From VRUE01 sp035318745 (lineage in GTDB: Bacteria > Actinomycetota > Thermoleophilia > Solirubrobacterales > 70-9), in NCBI GenBank assembly GCA_035318745.1, contig DATHEA010000019.1, positions 14,172 to 78,171 of the forward strand: a stretch of 64,000 nt of DNA, read 5' to 3'. The notes beneath the pieces were generated by a model. It was given only the letters and a program-made list of their open reading frames with translations, ran no database searches and had not been told where the DNA came from. A program made the position numbers and the translations under genes. Below are positions 27,212-35,299 of this stretch, one piece after another (position 1 is the stretch's first letter; each line of letters starts with the position of its first letter).

Positions 27212-28863
27212 TGCGACGGCTGGGAGCAATCTTCGCCGGGGTTGCCGCAATGCTGGCCATCGCCGCTCCGGGCGCCCTGGCCGAAGCGACGATCGCGCCC
27301 TGGACGCCGGCCGGCGAAACGGCGGCGGGCGAAAGCGGCACGGCTGCCAGCCAGACCGAAGCGCCCGCCCCAGCGCCGACCGTAAAGCAGGGCGACAGCC
27401 TCGCCGCGCCGGAACCAGCGCCGGCCCCCAAGCCGAGCAACGGCGGCGGGATCACGGCAAAGCCGGAAGTGGGCGCTACGCCGCAAGCCGCAGAAGAAGC
27501 GAAAGGCGAAGACGGCGCCAAGGGAGCGCCCGCCGTGCCTCCCTCTTTCTCCGTCCCCCTCCTCCCCGGCTCCAGCTGCGCCCCGTCCGGCGTGCCGGCG
27601 GTCCTCGTGCCGATCTACCAGCGCGCCGCCACCGCCTACGGCCTCGGCCCCCAGGGTGCCAGCGTGCTCGCCGCGATCAACGGGATCGAGACCGCCTTCG
27701 GCACCAACCTCAACGTCTCCTCGGCGGGCGCTGTCGGCTGGATGCAGTTCATGCCGGAAACCTGGGGCGGCTATGGGGTCGACGCCAACGGCGACGGGGT
27801 CGCGGATCCGTTCAACCCCGAAGACGCGATCTTCGCCGCCGCCGGCTACCTGCGCGCCGCCGGCGCTCCGACCGACTGGTACAACGCCGTCTTCGCCTAC
27901 AACCACGCCGACTGGTACGTCGCCGAGGTGCTCGCCAATGCGCAGTGCTACGGCCAGCTGGGTGGCGGCGCAGTCTCGGGTGCCTTCGAACTGACGCCGA
28001 AGCTGACGGTGCTGAGCTGCGACGCGGCGAAGCCGTGGCGCAAGCGGATCCCGACCGAATACCTCAATGCCTTTGAGAACGCCGCCGCCCGCTATGACCT
28101 TGGCCAGCGAGGCGTCTGGGCGCTGGCCGCGGTTGCCCGGCTGGAGTCGAACTTTGGCCGCGGCATGTCGAAATCCGAACTTCAGCGCCACAGCGCGCTC
28201 GGCTTGGTCGGCAGCGAGTGGAAGGCCTACGCGGTCGATGGCGACGGAGACGGCCGCCTCCGCCACGAGGACCCGGCCGACTCGGCAGCCACCCTGGCGC
28301 GGATGATCTGGTCGCAGGGCAGCCTGCGGGCGGGCCTGTTCGAACACAACCATGCCCAGTGGTACGTCGACGCAGTGCTGAGCGAAGCCGAACGGATCGA
28401 AGGTAAATGCAAGGCCGGCACGGTCGACTGGGCGCTGACTCTGCCCAACGCCGTGATCGCCCCGATCAACTGGAGCAACCTGACCCTCTCCAACGAACTG
28501 GAGAAGCAGGACCTCAACAGCGGCGCAATCGACCCACGCATCGTCGGCCTCCTCGGCGCGATCACGCAGTCGCACCAGATCACGATCTCGGCGCTGCGCT
28601 CCGATCACTCCGAGTACACCAGCGAAGGCAATGTCTCCAACCACTACTACGGCCGGGCGATGGACATCGCCGCTGTCGACGGCGTCTCCTGCACCGACAC
28701 GGCGCCTACCGCACCCTGTGGCGAACTGGCGACGACGCTCTCGCAGCTCCCGGCGCCGGCGATGCCGACGGAGCTCATCTACTGCTTTGACGTGGACGGC
28801 CCGGGCCCCGCTTTCGCCAGGGCAGACCACTGCGATCACGTGCACGTCGGCTACGACGGCTGA
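27211..28863 (+). CDS. Secreted peptidoglycan hydrolase: two SLT-like domains plus M15-like peptidase
   Basis: About 550 residues. A signal peptide (LGAIFAGVAAMLAIAAPGAL) and a Pro/Ala linker precede a soluble lytic transglycosylase domain (about 135-247) with catalytic Glu in INGIETAFG and the GAVGWMQFMPETW motif. A second, diverged SLT-like repeat (about 287-397) keeps LESNFG but lacks GxMQF, so it may bind rather than cut. The C-terminus (about 440-550) resembles M15-type D,D-peptidases: HYYGRAMDI and DHCDHVHVG carry the metal ligands. The protein would therefore cleave both glycan and peptide bonds in the wall. An upstream ATG nine codons earlier is possible but gives a poorer signal peptide. 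Confidence 0.85.
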   Translation: MRRLGAIFAGVAAMLAIAAPGALAEATIAPWTPAGETAAGESGTAASQTEAPAPAPTVKQGDSLAAPEPAPAPKPSNGGGITAKPEVGATPQAAEEAKGEDGAKGAPAVPPSFSVPLLPGSSCAPSGVPAVLVPIYQRAATAYGLGPQGASVLAAINGIETAFGTNLNVSSAGAVGWMQFMPETWGGYGVDANGDGVADPFNPEDAIFAAAGYLRAAGAPTDWYNAVFAYNHADWYVAEVLANAQCYGQLGGGAVSGAFELTPKLTVLSCDAAKPWRKRIPTEYLNAFENAAARYDLGQRGVWALAAVARLESNFGRGMSKSELQRHSALGLVGSEWKAYAVDGDGDGRLRHEDPADSAATLARMIWSQGSLRAGLFEHNHAQWYVDAVLSEAERIEGKCKAGTVDWALTLPNAVIAPINWSNLTLSNELEKQDLNSGAIDPRIVGLLGAITQSHQITISALRSDHSEYTSEGNVSNHYYGRAMDIAAVDGVSCTDTAPTAPCGELATTLSQLPAPAMPTELIYCFDVDGPGPAFARADHCDHVHVGYDG

Positions 28864-28877
28864 GTCGGCAGCTTGAC

Positions 28878-28984
28878 AAGGGGATCGGGGGTACCCCCCT
28901 CCGGCAACTTGTGAGCCGCAGGGGCGTGAACCCTCGCCCAGCGATCGACGCGGGTTGCAGGAGGGGGGTACCCCCGATCCCCTT
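28878..28984. repeat. Nested gene-end hairpin, 25-bp outer arms
   Basis: The longest outer stem in the window: perfect 25-bp arms at 28878-28902 and 28960-28984, beginning 14 bp after the transglycosylase stop. Inner pairings GCAAC/GTTGC and GGGCG/CGCCC follow. Each arm also contains the self-complementary 12-mer GGGGGTACCCCC. No gene lies in this gap. Confidence 0.85.
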
Positions 28985-29043
28985 CCTCAACCGGCGCGAT
29001 TGACGTAGGCTCGAATTACCCTGCCCGCCGAGAGGAGATTGCT

Positions 29044-29325
29044 ATGCCTACTTACGTGATGCTGACCAACTTGACCGCCGAGGGCGTTCGCACCCTCAAG
29101 AACAACCCCGGACGGGTTGCCGAGGTGAACAAGGAGGTCGAACAGATTGGAGCCAAAGTCCAAGCGCAGTACGCAACCTTGGGGCAGTACGACTTCATCA
29201 CGATCGTCGAGGCTCCTGATGAGAAGACGATGGCGAAGGTCTCTGTGGAGCTTGGCTCGCGGGGGACTATGACCAGCCAGACGCTGACGGCGATGCCGGC
29301 GGATGAGCTGTCCGACTCGCTCTAG
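29044..29325 (+). CDS. GYD-domain protein
   Basis: A 93-residue protein of the GYD family (dimeric alpha-beta barrel-like fold). The family motif appears as LGQYDFITIVEAPDE near residues 46-60 and the start reads MPTYVMLTNLTAEG. Function is unknown in the family. An AGGAG motif lies just upstream, and the gene is nine bases before purD, so it is probably the first gene of the purD-purE-purB transcript. Confidence 0.88.
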   Translation: MPTYVMLTNLTAEGVRTLKNNPGRVAEVNKEVEQIGAKVQAQYATLGQYDFITIVEAPDEKTMAKVSVELGSRGTMTSQTLTAMPADELSDSL

Positions 29326-29334
29326 AGGTTGGGC

Positions 29335-30609
29335 TTGAAAGTTCTGGTCGTAGGGGGAGGCGGTCGCGAGCACGCGATGGTGCGCGCCCTCGCCCGCTCG
29401 TCCCGCTCCCCCGAGCTGCTCTGTGCTCCCGGCAACGCCGGGATCGCCGCCGACGCCGAGTGCCTGGCGGGGGTCGGCGCCGGCGACGTCGAGGCGATCG
29501 TCGGTGCGGCGCGTGAGCGCGCCGTCGACCTCGTCGTGGTCGGACCGGAGGTGCCGCTGGTAGGTGGGGCGGTCGACGCGCTCGAGGCCGCCGGGATCGC
29601 CGCTTTCGGGCCGAGCGGCGCCGCCGCAGAGCTGGAGGGATCGAAGGCTTTCGCCAAGCAAGTGATGGCGGAGGCCGGGGTGCCGACCGCCTCCCACGTC
29701 CTCCTGCGCAGCCGTGAGGAGGCGCTAGAGCACCTCGCCAGCTCTCCCTATCCGGCGGTCCTCAAGGCAGACGGCCTGGCCGCCGGCAAGGGCGTGATCG
29801 TCTGCGACTCCGAAGCCTCGGCGCGAGGCGCGATTGAGATTTTCTTCGGCGAGCGGCGCTTCGGTGAGACGACCGTCGTGCTGGAGGAGTTCCTCGAGGG
29901 CGAAGAGCTCTCGCTGCTGGCCCTCTGCGACGGCGAAAACGTCGTGCCGCTGGCACCGGCGCAGGACTACAAGCGGATCTTCGACGGCGACGAGGGACCG
30001 AACACCGGCGGTATGGGCAGCTACTCGCCGGTGCCGGGCTTCGGCCCGGCGGAGGTCGAGGAGATCGTCGATACCGTGCACCGGCCCGCGCTCGCCGCGA
30101 TGGCGGCCCGCGGAGTGCCCTTCCACGGCGTCCTCTATGCCGGCCTGATGGTCGGCCCGGAGGGCCCGAAGGTGCTCGAGTTCAACACCCGCTTCGGCGA
30201 TCCCGAGACGCAGGCGGTGCTGCCGCGCCTGCGCTCCGACCTGCTCGAGCTCTGCCTGGCGGCGCGCGAGCCGGGCGGCCTGGCCGGCGCCCGGGCCGAG
30301 TTCGGCGAGGACTGGGCGGTCACGCTGGTCCTCGCCTCGGCCGGCTACCCGGAGTCCTCCTCGAAGGGCGACGTCATCCACGGCCTCGCCGCGGCGGCGG
30401 AGCTGGCCGAGGTGACCCACGCCGGCACGGCCGAGCGGGACGGCGAGGTCGTCACCGCCGGTGGCCGCGTGCTCAACGTAACCGCGCTCGGTCCGACGCC
30501 TGCCGAGGCGCGCGATCGTGCATACGATGCTGCCGGCCGGATCGCCTTCGATGGAATGCAGATCCGCTCCGACATCGCCGCCCGCGCGGTCGAGCGGGTA
30601 CCCAGTTAG
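29335..30609 (+). CDS. purD: Phosphoribosylamine-glycine ligase
   Basis: Second step of purine synthesis, an ATP-grasp enzyme of about 424 residues. It begins KVLVVGGGGREHAM, has the ATP-grasp lysine region YPAVLKADGLAAGKGVIVC, the family motif GDEGPNTGGMGSYSP, and metal ligands in LEFNTRFGDPETQ. I chose the TTG giving MKVLVVGGGG because GAGG lies at the right distance; a TTG two codons upstream is the alternative. Part of the run GYD, purD, purE, purB. Confidence 0.96.
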   Translation: MKVLVVGGGGREHAMVRALARSSRSPELLCAPGNAGIAADAECLAGVGAGDVEAIVGAARERAVDLVVVGPEVPLVGGAVDALEAAGIAAFGPSGAAAELEGSKAFAKQVMAEAGVPTASHVLLRSREEALEHLASSPYPAVLKADGLAAGKGVIVCDSEASARGAIEIFFGERRFGETTVVLEEFLEGEELSLLALCDGENVVPLAPAQDYKRIFDGDEGPNTGGMGSYSPVPGFGPAEVEEIVDTVHRPALAAMAARGVPFHGVLYAGLMVGPEGPKVLEFNTRFGDPETQAVLPRLRSDLLELCLAAREPGGLAGARAEFGEDWAVTLVLASAGYPESSSKGDVIHGLAAAAELAEVTHAGTAERDGEVVTAGGRVLNVTALGPTPAEARDRAYDAAGRIAFDGMQIRSDIAARAVERVPS

Positions 30610-31122
30610 ATGACTCTAGAACCGAGAGAGGAAGAGATGAGCGAGATCTCAGAGGAGCCGAAGCCGAGTACCGGGGCTACGACGATGCCGGCGGTCGAGA
30701 AAGCGTTTGAGGAGATCGAGGTCGACGAGCCCTACGTCGGGATCATCATGGGCTCGAAAAACGACAAGCCCAAGATGCAGCCGGCGGGCGCGGCCCTGCA
30801 CGAGGCCGGCGTCAGCTATGAGGTGCGGGTGATGAGCGCTCATCGCGACCCCGAGCTGGTCCGCGAGTACTGCCACAGCGCGCGCATGCGCGGGCTGCGG
30901 GTGATCATCGCCGGCGCGGGCATGTCGGCCGCGCTGCCCGGCGTCGCCGCCGCCCACACGGACCTGCCGGTGATCGGCGTGCCGATCCTCGGCAAGAGCC
31001 TCGGCGGGCTCGACGCGCTGCTCTCGGCGGTGCAGATGCCGCCGGGGGTTCCGGTCGCCTGCGTCGCCGTCGACGGGGCGAAAAATGCCGGCCTACTCGC
31101 GGTGCGCATAATCAACGCTTGA
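30610..31122 (+). CDS. purE: 5-(carboxyamino)imidazole ribonucleotide mutase
   Basis: A 170-residue (class I) PurE. The core (from about residue 42) reads VGIIMGSKNDKPKMQPAG, with the substrate loop SAHRDPELV and GAGMSAALPGVAA. The usual GS-x-SD is GSKND here. The first 40 residues are a polar extension; an in-frame ATG nine codons in, preceded by AGAGGAAG, may be the real start. The stop overlaps the purB TTG. Its usual partner PurK is not in this window. Confidence 0.94.
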   Translation: MTLEPREEEMSEISEEPKPSTGATTMPAVEKAFEEIEVDEPYVGIIMGSKNDKPKMQPAGAALHEAGVSYEVRVMSAHRDPELVREYCHSARMRGLRVIIAGAGMSAALPGVAAAHTDLPVIGVPILGKSLGGLDALLSAVQMPPGVPVACVAVDGAKNAGLLAVRIINA

Positions 31123-32405
31123 TATCTCGATACACCCGCAAGGAGATAGGCGAGGTCTGGTCCCAGCAGCGCAAGCTCGAGTGCTGGCTCGAGGTCGAGC
31201 TGGCGGCCACCGAGGCCTGGGCCGAGGAGGGCGCCGTGCCGTCCGAGGCGGCGGAGGCGGCGCGGGCGAATGCTGCCTTCACGGTCGAGGCAGTGGCGGA
31301 GCGCGAGCGGGTCACCGACCACGACGTCGCCGCGTTCGTCGACGTCGTTGCCCAGTCGGTTGGCGAGCACGGGCGCTGGATCCATTACGGCCTCACCTCC
31401 TCCGACGTGCTCGACACGGCGCTGGCGCTGCAGCTGGGCCAGGCCGGTGAGATCGTCCTTGCCTCCGCCCGTGCCTACCGCGACGCCCTGATCGAGCGGG
31501 CGCTGGAGCAGCGCGACACGCTCTGCGTCGGCCGCACCCACGGAGTCCACGCCGAGCCGACGACCTTCGGCCTGCGCCTCGCCGGCTTCGCCTTCGAGGC
31601 CGACCGCAACCTCGCCCGGCTGACCGACGCCTTCGAGCAGCTGCGCTTCGGCAAGCTCTCCGGTGCGGTCGGGACCTACGCCTCGGTGCCGCCGGCGGTC
31701 GAGGCGCGGGTTATGGAGCGGCTGGGGCTGCAGCGCGAGGATGTCGCCACCCAGGTCATCCCGCGCGACCGCCACGCGGTCCTGACCTCGCGAATCGCGA
31801 TCGCCGGCGCCGGCCTCGAGCGCTTCGCCACCGAGGTCCGCAACCTGCAGCGCACCGAGGTGCGCGAGGTCGAGGAGCCTTTCGCCGCCGGCCAGAAGGG
31901 CTCCTCGGCAATGCCACACAAGCGCAACCCGATCCGCACCGAGCGGATCACCGGCCTGGCCCGGGTGCTGCGCGGCTACGCCCAGACCGGCCTCGAGAAC
32001 GTCGCCCTCTGGCACGAGCGCGACATCTCCCACTCCGGCGCCGAGCGGGTGATCCTGCCCGACGCGACGATCGGCCTCGACTACATGCAGGACCTGGCGA
32101 CCAAGGTCGCGGCGGAAATGACGATCCGCACCGAGCGGATGAAGGAGAACCTCGAGCTGACCCACGGCGCCCTCTTCAGCCAGCGCGCCCTGACCGCCCT
32201 GGTCGAGTCCGGCCTCAGCCGCGACGACGCCTACCGCGTGGTCCAGGAGAACGCCCAGCGCGCCTGGGATACGGGGATGCACTTCCGCGAGCTGCTCGCC
32301 GTAGCCGCTCCCGACCTGGATCTCGACGCGGTCTTCGACTACGGCGCCTACCTCGGCCACATCCCGGTGATCTTCGAGCGCTTGGAAGCGCTGCGCGACT
32401 ACTAA
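31119..32405 (+). CDS. purB: Adenylosuccinate lyase
   Basis: A 428-residue fumarase-superfamily enzyme that acts twice in purine synthesis (SAICAR to AICAR, adenylosuccinate to AMP). The superfamily signature is GSSAMPHKRNP near residue 262; HYGLTSSDVLDTA and RTHGVHAEPTTFG supply other active-site residues. TTG start overlapping the purE stop. Part of its 3' end is found again, in decayed form, about 1 kb downstream. Confidence 0.96.
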   Translation: MISRYTRKEIGEVWSQQRKLECWLEVELAATEAWAEEGAVPSEAAEAARANAAFTVEAVAERERVTDHDVAAFVDVVAQSVGEHGRWIHYGLTSSDVLDTALALQLGQAGEIVLASARAYRDALIERALEQRDTLCVGRTHGVHAEPTTFGLRLAGFAFEADRNLARLTDAFEQLRFGKLSGAVGTYASVPPAVEARVMERLGLQREDVATQVIPRDRHAVLTSRIAIAGAGLERFATEVRNLQRTEVREVEEPFAAGQKGSSAMPHKRNPIRTERITGLARVLRGYAQTGLENVALWHERDISHSGAERVILPDATIGLDYMQDLATKVAAEMTIRTERMKENLELTHGALFSQRALTALVESGLSRDDAYRVVQENAQRAWDTGMHFRELLAVAAPDLDLDAVFDYGAYLGHIPVIFERLEALRDY

Positions 32406-32409
32406 CGGC

Positions 32410-32430
32410 TGCGGGCTGCGGAAGCCCGCA
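32410..32430 (+). terminator. Hairpin after purB
   Basis: Stem TGCGGGCT/AGCCCGCA (8 bp) with loop GCGGA, five bases after the purB stop and followed by CGATTCT. A weak intrinsic or factor-dependent terminator. Confidence 0.55.
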
Positions 32431-32470
32431 CGATTCTGGACTGCCATGAGGAACCTGGGAACCTTTCCTC

Positions 32471-33391
32471 ATGACCATCATTTTGGCGCTCTCCAATCTG
32501 GACCAGTGCGTCCATATCGCTGATCGTCAGCTAACTGATGAGCGCGGGAGGCCATGCGTTCTTCCGGAGAACAAGGCGACCGTTATCAGGCTTGCAGATG
32601 CCCGATTGATCTGCGGATTTTCGGGGCTGGCACGGGCCGGCCGGTTCCGGATTGGGGACTGGCTTCCCAACGCCCTACTCCGCGCTGCCCAGCCCGATCA
32701 CTTTGCGCATCAGACCATCGAGCGATTTACCGAGGAGATCAACAAGAGATTCAAAGAACCCGATATTCAACGGGTTGCACGCGAGAACCGTCGGCTCTCT
32801 TTCTTATTCACTGGATACCGAGATGGTGCCCCACCACCCAACTTCATCGCCGCTGTGGTGACGAACTTCGAGAACTTCGATACCGAGGAAGACGAGATGC
32901 CATGGGACGAGTTTCAGGCGATCTATTGGAGTGCAAAGAAAGATGCTGGCGAGGGCTTCGCCTCGATCCGTTGGACGGGTCAATGGACGGCGATGACCGA
33001 CGCGGATCTTGAGCGGGCAATGCGGGTCCTTACAGAAAGGCGGCAGCCAGAGGCAATTGTCGATGTCGGGGTCGGAATCGTTCGGGAAATGGCCAAGAGA
33101 CCGGAGGCCAGAGGGACGATAGGGAGTGATTTACATTCGGTCATCTTGCCCGTCCATCCGCCGGAAGGCTTGAAGCACGCTCCAGCCAGCGGACACCATC
33201 CTCTCGGAGCCAGCCACAGCTACTCCTGGGTAAACCAGGTGACCTCATTGCCAGACAGGCAATTTGCCGTCAGTGACCTAGTTTTGAAGGCACCCAGCTC
33301 CAGTTCACCACTTGCCGTTCAAAAGGTCGGTCGAAACAAGCGATGCCCATGCGGAAGCGGGAAAAGGTACAAGGATTGCCATGGTGTTTGA
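32471..33391 (+). CDS. Proteasome-beta-like Ntn-hydrolase domain with C-terminal SEC-C zinc finger
   Basis: A 306-residue protein. After Met the sequence TIILALSNLDQCVHIADRQL aligns with the start of proteasome-beta/HslV subunits (Thr1, then Asp at exactly position 17 in ADR) and a Lys follows at position 34 in ENKATVI, matching the Thr1-Asp17-Lys33 catalytic set; GFSG follows as in the family. Thr after Met would be exposed by methionine removal, as in HslV. The C-terminus RCPCGSGKRYKDCHG is a SEC-C metal-binding motif, often found on SecA or on quality-control proteins. GC and codon use look lower than in the flanking pur genes, suggesting acquisition. The Ntn assignment rests on short motifs. 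Confidence 0.65.
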   Translation: MTIILALSNLDQCVHIADRQLTDERGRPCVLPENKATVIRLADARLICGFSGLARAGRFRIGDWLPNALLRAAQPDHFAHQTIERFTEEINKRFKEPDIQRVARENRRLSFLFTGYRDGAPPPNFIAAVVTNFENFDTEEDEMPWDEFQAIYWSAKKDAGEGFASIRWTGQWTAMTDADLERAMRVLTERRQPEAIVDVGVGIVREMAKRPEARGTIGSDLHSVILPVHPPEGLKHAPASGHHPLGASHSYSWVNQVTSLPDRQFAVSDLVLKAPSSSSPLAVQKVGRNKRCPCGSGKRYKDCHGV

Positions 33392-33403
33392 GAATTCGTA
33401 AAG

Positions 33404-33519
33404 GCGTTGCTCGCTGTGTCGATCTCCTCGCCGACGCCCCCCGATCTAGATCGCGACACCGGCTTGACGACAACGCCTACCTGAGCCACGGCCCGGCGAT
33501 CTTCGAGCGGCTGGACTAG
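33404..33519 (+). pseudogene. Decayed duplicate of purB 3' end
   Basis: This stretch aligns clearly with the last ~115 bp of purB: CTCGCTGTG against CTCGCCGTA, GATCTAGATC against GACCTGGATC, AACGCCTACCTGAGCCACGG against GGCGCCTACCTCGGCCACAT, and GATCTTCGAGCG is identical in both. In the purB-like frame it ends with a TAG (FERLD). Small indels break the frame. The proteasome-like gene lies between the intact and the decayed copies. Confidence 0.75.
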
Positions 33520-33957
33520 TTATTTACCTATCCGCGCGGGGAGCACGCCAAGGGCGCGCCACAACTCCTGCGTATCTCCGACCACCCACGCCTCCTCGAT
33601 CAGATCGCCGTCGAGACGGAAGAAGCTGGCGCCCCCGTACTCGACTCGGGCGCCGGTCGGCTTGAGGTCTCCGAGCAAACCGCGATGGGTACCTGTCCAG
33701 GTCATGCGGGTCACCACTCGATCTCCATCGGAGATGACTTCGTCGATGCGGTTGTGCCAGTCGGGGAAAGCCGCCCGTACATCTTCGACGTAGCACTTGA
33801 ACTCATCCCGCCCCTCACAGACCCTGCCGAGCGATCCGCGGAAGAGGACAGCCTCAGAGACGATCTCGTCAGCCACATCGACGCGCCAGCAATTCCACAG
33901 CTCCTCATAGAAGCGATGGATGACGGCTTCGTTCTTCGATTCCGGACTGGCGTTCAC
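33520..33957 (-). CDS. SnoaL-like / ester-cyclase family protein
   Basis: A 145-residue NTF2-fold protein. NEAVIHRFYEELWNCWRVD at the start, the middle RAAFPDWHNRIDEVISDGDR and the WTGTHRGLLGDLKPTGARVE block are typical of the SnoaL/polyketide-cyclase-like group that bacteria often carry as stand-alone proteins. The reaction is unknown. It lies in an accessory patch between two purine operons, convergent with the decayed purB end (stops 1 bp apart). Confidence 0.85.
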   Translation of the reverse strand: MNASPESKNEAVIHRFYEELWNCWRVDVADEIVSEAVLFRGSLGRVCEGRDEFKCYVEDVRAAFPDWHNRIDEVISDGDRVVTRMTWTGTHRGLLGDLKPTGARVEYGGASFFRLDGDLIEEAWVVGDTQELWRALGVLPARIGK

Positions 33958-33977
33958 GTCGTGCCTACACTAGAAAG

Positions 33978-34244
33978 ATGGCGAGGTCGGCTCCGAGAGC
34001 CTGATCGAGCACCGACGGAGCGGCGCAACCCACCTATTGCGCTTTCGATCAGGACATCCGAACGCGGGGGCGGCTGGAGGACATCGTCGGAGCGGAGCGT
34101 GAGCGCTGCGCCTTTCTCGACCTCACGCTGACGGAAGGCTGCTGCGATCTGACGCTGAAAGTCGCGGCGCCGGAGGCAGGACAGGCGACCGCCGATGGCT
34201 TCGCACTGGCGTTCGGTGCAACGCGCGCGATCAGACCGGGATAA
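33978..34244 (+). pseudogene. Broken small gene (Cys-containing C-terminal domain)
   Basis: An ATG opens a frame that stops after eight codons (TGA); the same frame then stays open for 80 codons, reading YCAFDQDIRTRGRLEDIVGA and then ERERCAFLDLTLTEGC before a TAA. That pattern (AERERC-AFL-LTL followed by LTLKVAAPEAG) resembles a small family often found next to metal or MerR regulators. No start follows the stop codon, so the gene appears inactivated, or the frame is a remnant. The end overlaps the vapC stop on the other strand. Confidence 0.45.
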
Positions 34245-34644
34245 CGGTCAGACCGGCTACGCCGTTGAGGGCATCGAAGTCGCCGTCCTGGGTTAGGACA
34301 GGGATCTCTTGTGCCGCGGCGGTCGCGGCAATCCACATGTCGTTGACTCTGACCTTTTGTTCGGAAGCGCGCGCATAAGCTCGCATTTGCGCCCACGCCC
34401 GGGACACGGCCTCGTCGACTGGAAGCGAGACGATGCGATTCGCGAGCTCGAAAGTCGCCAACCGCCGGTCGCGCGTCTCGATGTTCTCCGCAGCGAAGAT
34501 GCCAACCCGTAACTCCGCCTTCGTCACCACCGAGATCGCGACGGTCTCGGGTATCGCCTCCGTGCGAAGCGACCTGCCGCTCTCGATTGCGATGAGAACC
34601 GAGGTGTCGAGGAGGCCTCGCGAGTCTTCCTGGCTGCTTACCAC
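34231..34644 (-). CDS. vapC: PIN-domain ribonuclease toxin, VapC type
   Basis: A 137-residue PIN-domain protein. Acidic active-site residues are visible in LLDTSVLIAIESG (first Asp), TKAELRVG (Glu), VNDMWIAATA (Asp) and TQDGDFDAL (Asp). VapC toxins cleave tRNA or rRNA when their antitoxin is lost. The start overlaps the end of the antitoxin gene by seven bases, the usual arrangement. It lies in the accessory patch between purB and purC. Confidence 0.9.
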   Translation of the reverse strand: MVSSQEDSRGLLDTSVLIAIESGRSLRTEAIPETVAISVVTKAELRVGIFAAENIETRDRRLATFELANRIVSLPVDEAVSRAWAQMRAYARASEQKVRVNDMWIAATAAAQEIPVLTQDGDFDALNGVAGLTVIPV

Positions 34645-34904
34645 AGTCGATCGAGGCCGTCTTCGGCAATCGTTTCACCCGCGATGCGCTTCAGATCGTC
34701 TCGCAAGCCCGGATCGGCAGAATGCGTTTTAAGCAACTCGACTAGTTCGTCGCGTGGCATCCAGCGTGGCTCACGGAGTCGATGAGGCACGACCTCGGCC
34801 ACGGGCTTCCCTCGCTTCGTGATCACGATCGACTCGCCCCCCTCGACGCGGCGCAGGACGCCGGCGGTGTCGTTTCTCAACTCCCTCATGGCGACTTCTA
34901 CCAT
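34638..34904 (-). CDS. vapB: Phd/YefM-type antitoxin partnering VapC
   Basis: An 88-residue protein with the Phd/YefM DNA-binding fold: VAMRELRNDTAGVLRRVEGG, then ESIVITKRGKPVAEVVP. The C-terminal part (LVELLKTHSADPGLRDDLKR) would wrap the toxin. Such antitoxins repress their own operon. A short in-frame upstream extension is possible. It is divergent from the GST-like gene. Confidence 0.9.
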   Translation of the reverse strand: MVEVAMRELRNDTAGVLRRVEGGESIVITKRGKPVAEVVPHRLREPRWMPRDELVELLKTHSADPGLRDDLKRIAGETIAEDGLDRLW

Positions 34905-34960
34905 TGTGCTACGAGCGTAGCATCTGTTCCGGCAGAGCCGCCCGAGTAGGATCTGCGGCC

Positions 34961-35257
34961 GTGATCCTCTACACCTGCGGGCAGAAGAAAACGGGGCCGG
35001 CGTTTGCGCATCCGTGCGCGAAGGCGGCTAAGGCGCTCGATGCGGCCGGGTACAAGTACGAGCTGCGTACGGTGGGCGGCTACCGGTTGATGCCCTGGAC
35101 CTGGGGTGGGCGCGACGAGGAGCGAGCGGAGATCAAGAGGCTGAGCGGCACCAACGAGGTGCCGATCCTGATCCTCGACGACGGCGAGGTCGTCTCCGGC
35201 TCGAGCGTCATCGCCCGCTGGGCCGGCGAGCACCCGGCGGCACGTGCCGCAAGTTAG
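34961..35257 (+). CDS. Small thioredoxin-fold protein, glutathione S-transferase N-terminal-domain-like
   Basis: 98 residues from the GTG. VILYTCGQKKTGPAFAHPCA resembles the glutaredoxin/GST active-site start; the cis-Pro is in TNEVPILILDDG and the GST-like VVSGSSVIARWAGEH closes the domain. There is no C-terminal helical GST domain, so it is a stand-alone thioredoxin-fold module. Possible roles are redox or thiol transfer. An in-frame extension reaching 57 bp further upstream has no similarity and would overlap the antitoxin start. Confidence 0.8.
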   Translation: MILYTCGQKKTGPAFAHPCAKAAKALDAAGYKYELRTVGGYRLMPWTWGGRDEERAEIKRLSGTNEVPILILDDGEVVSGSSVIARWAGEHPAARAAS

Positions 35258-35299
35258 CGGCCCATATGGGTACTCAACTTCCGGCACGTCTACGGAAGC

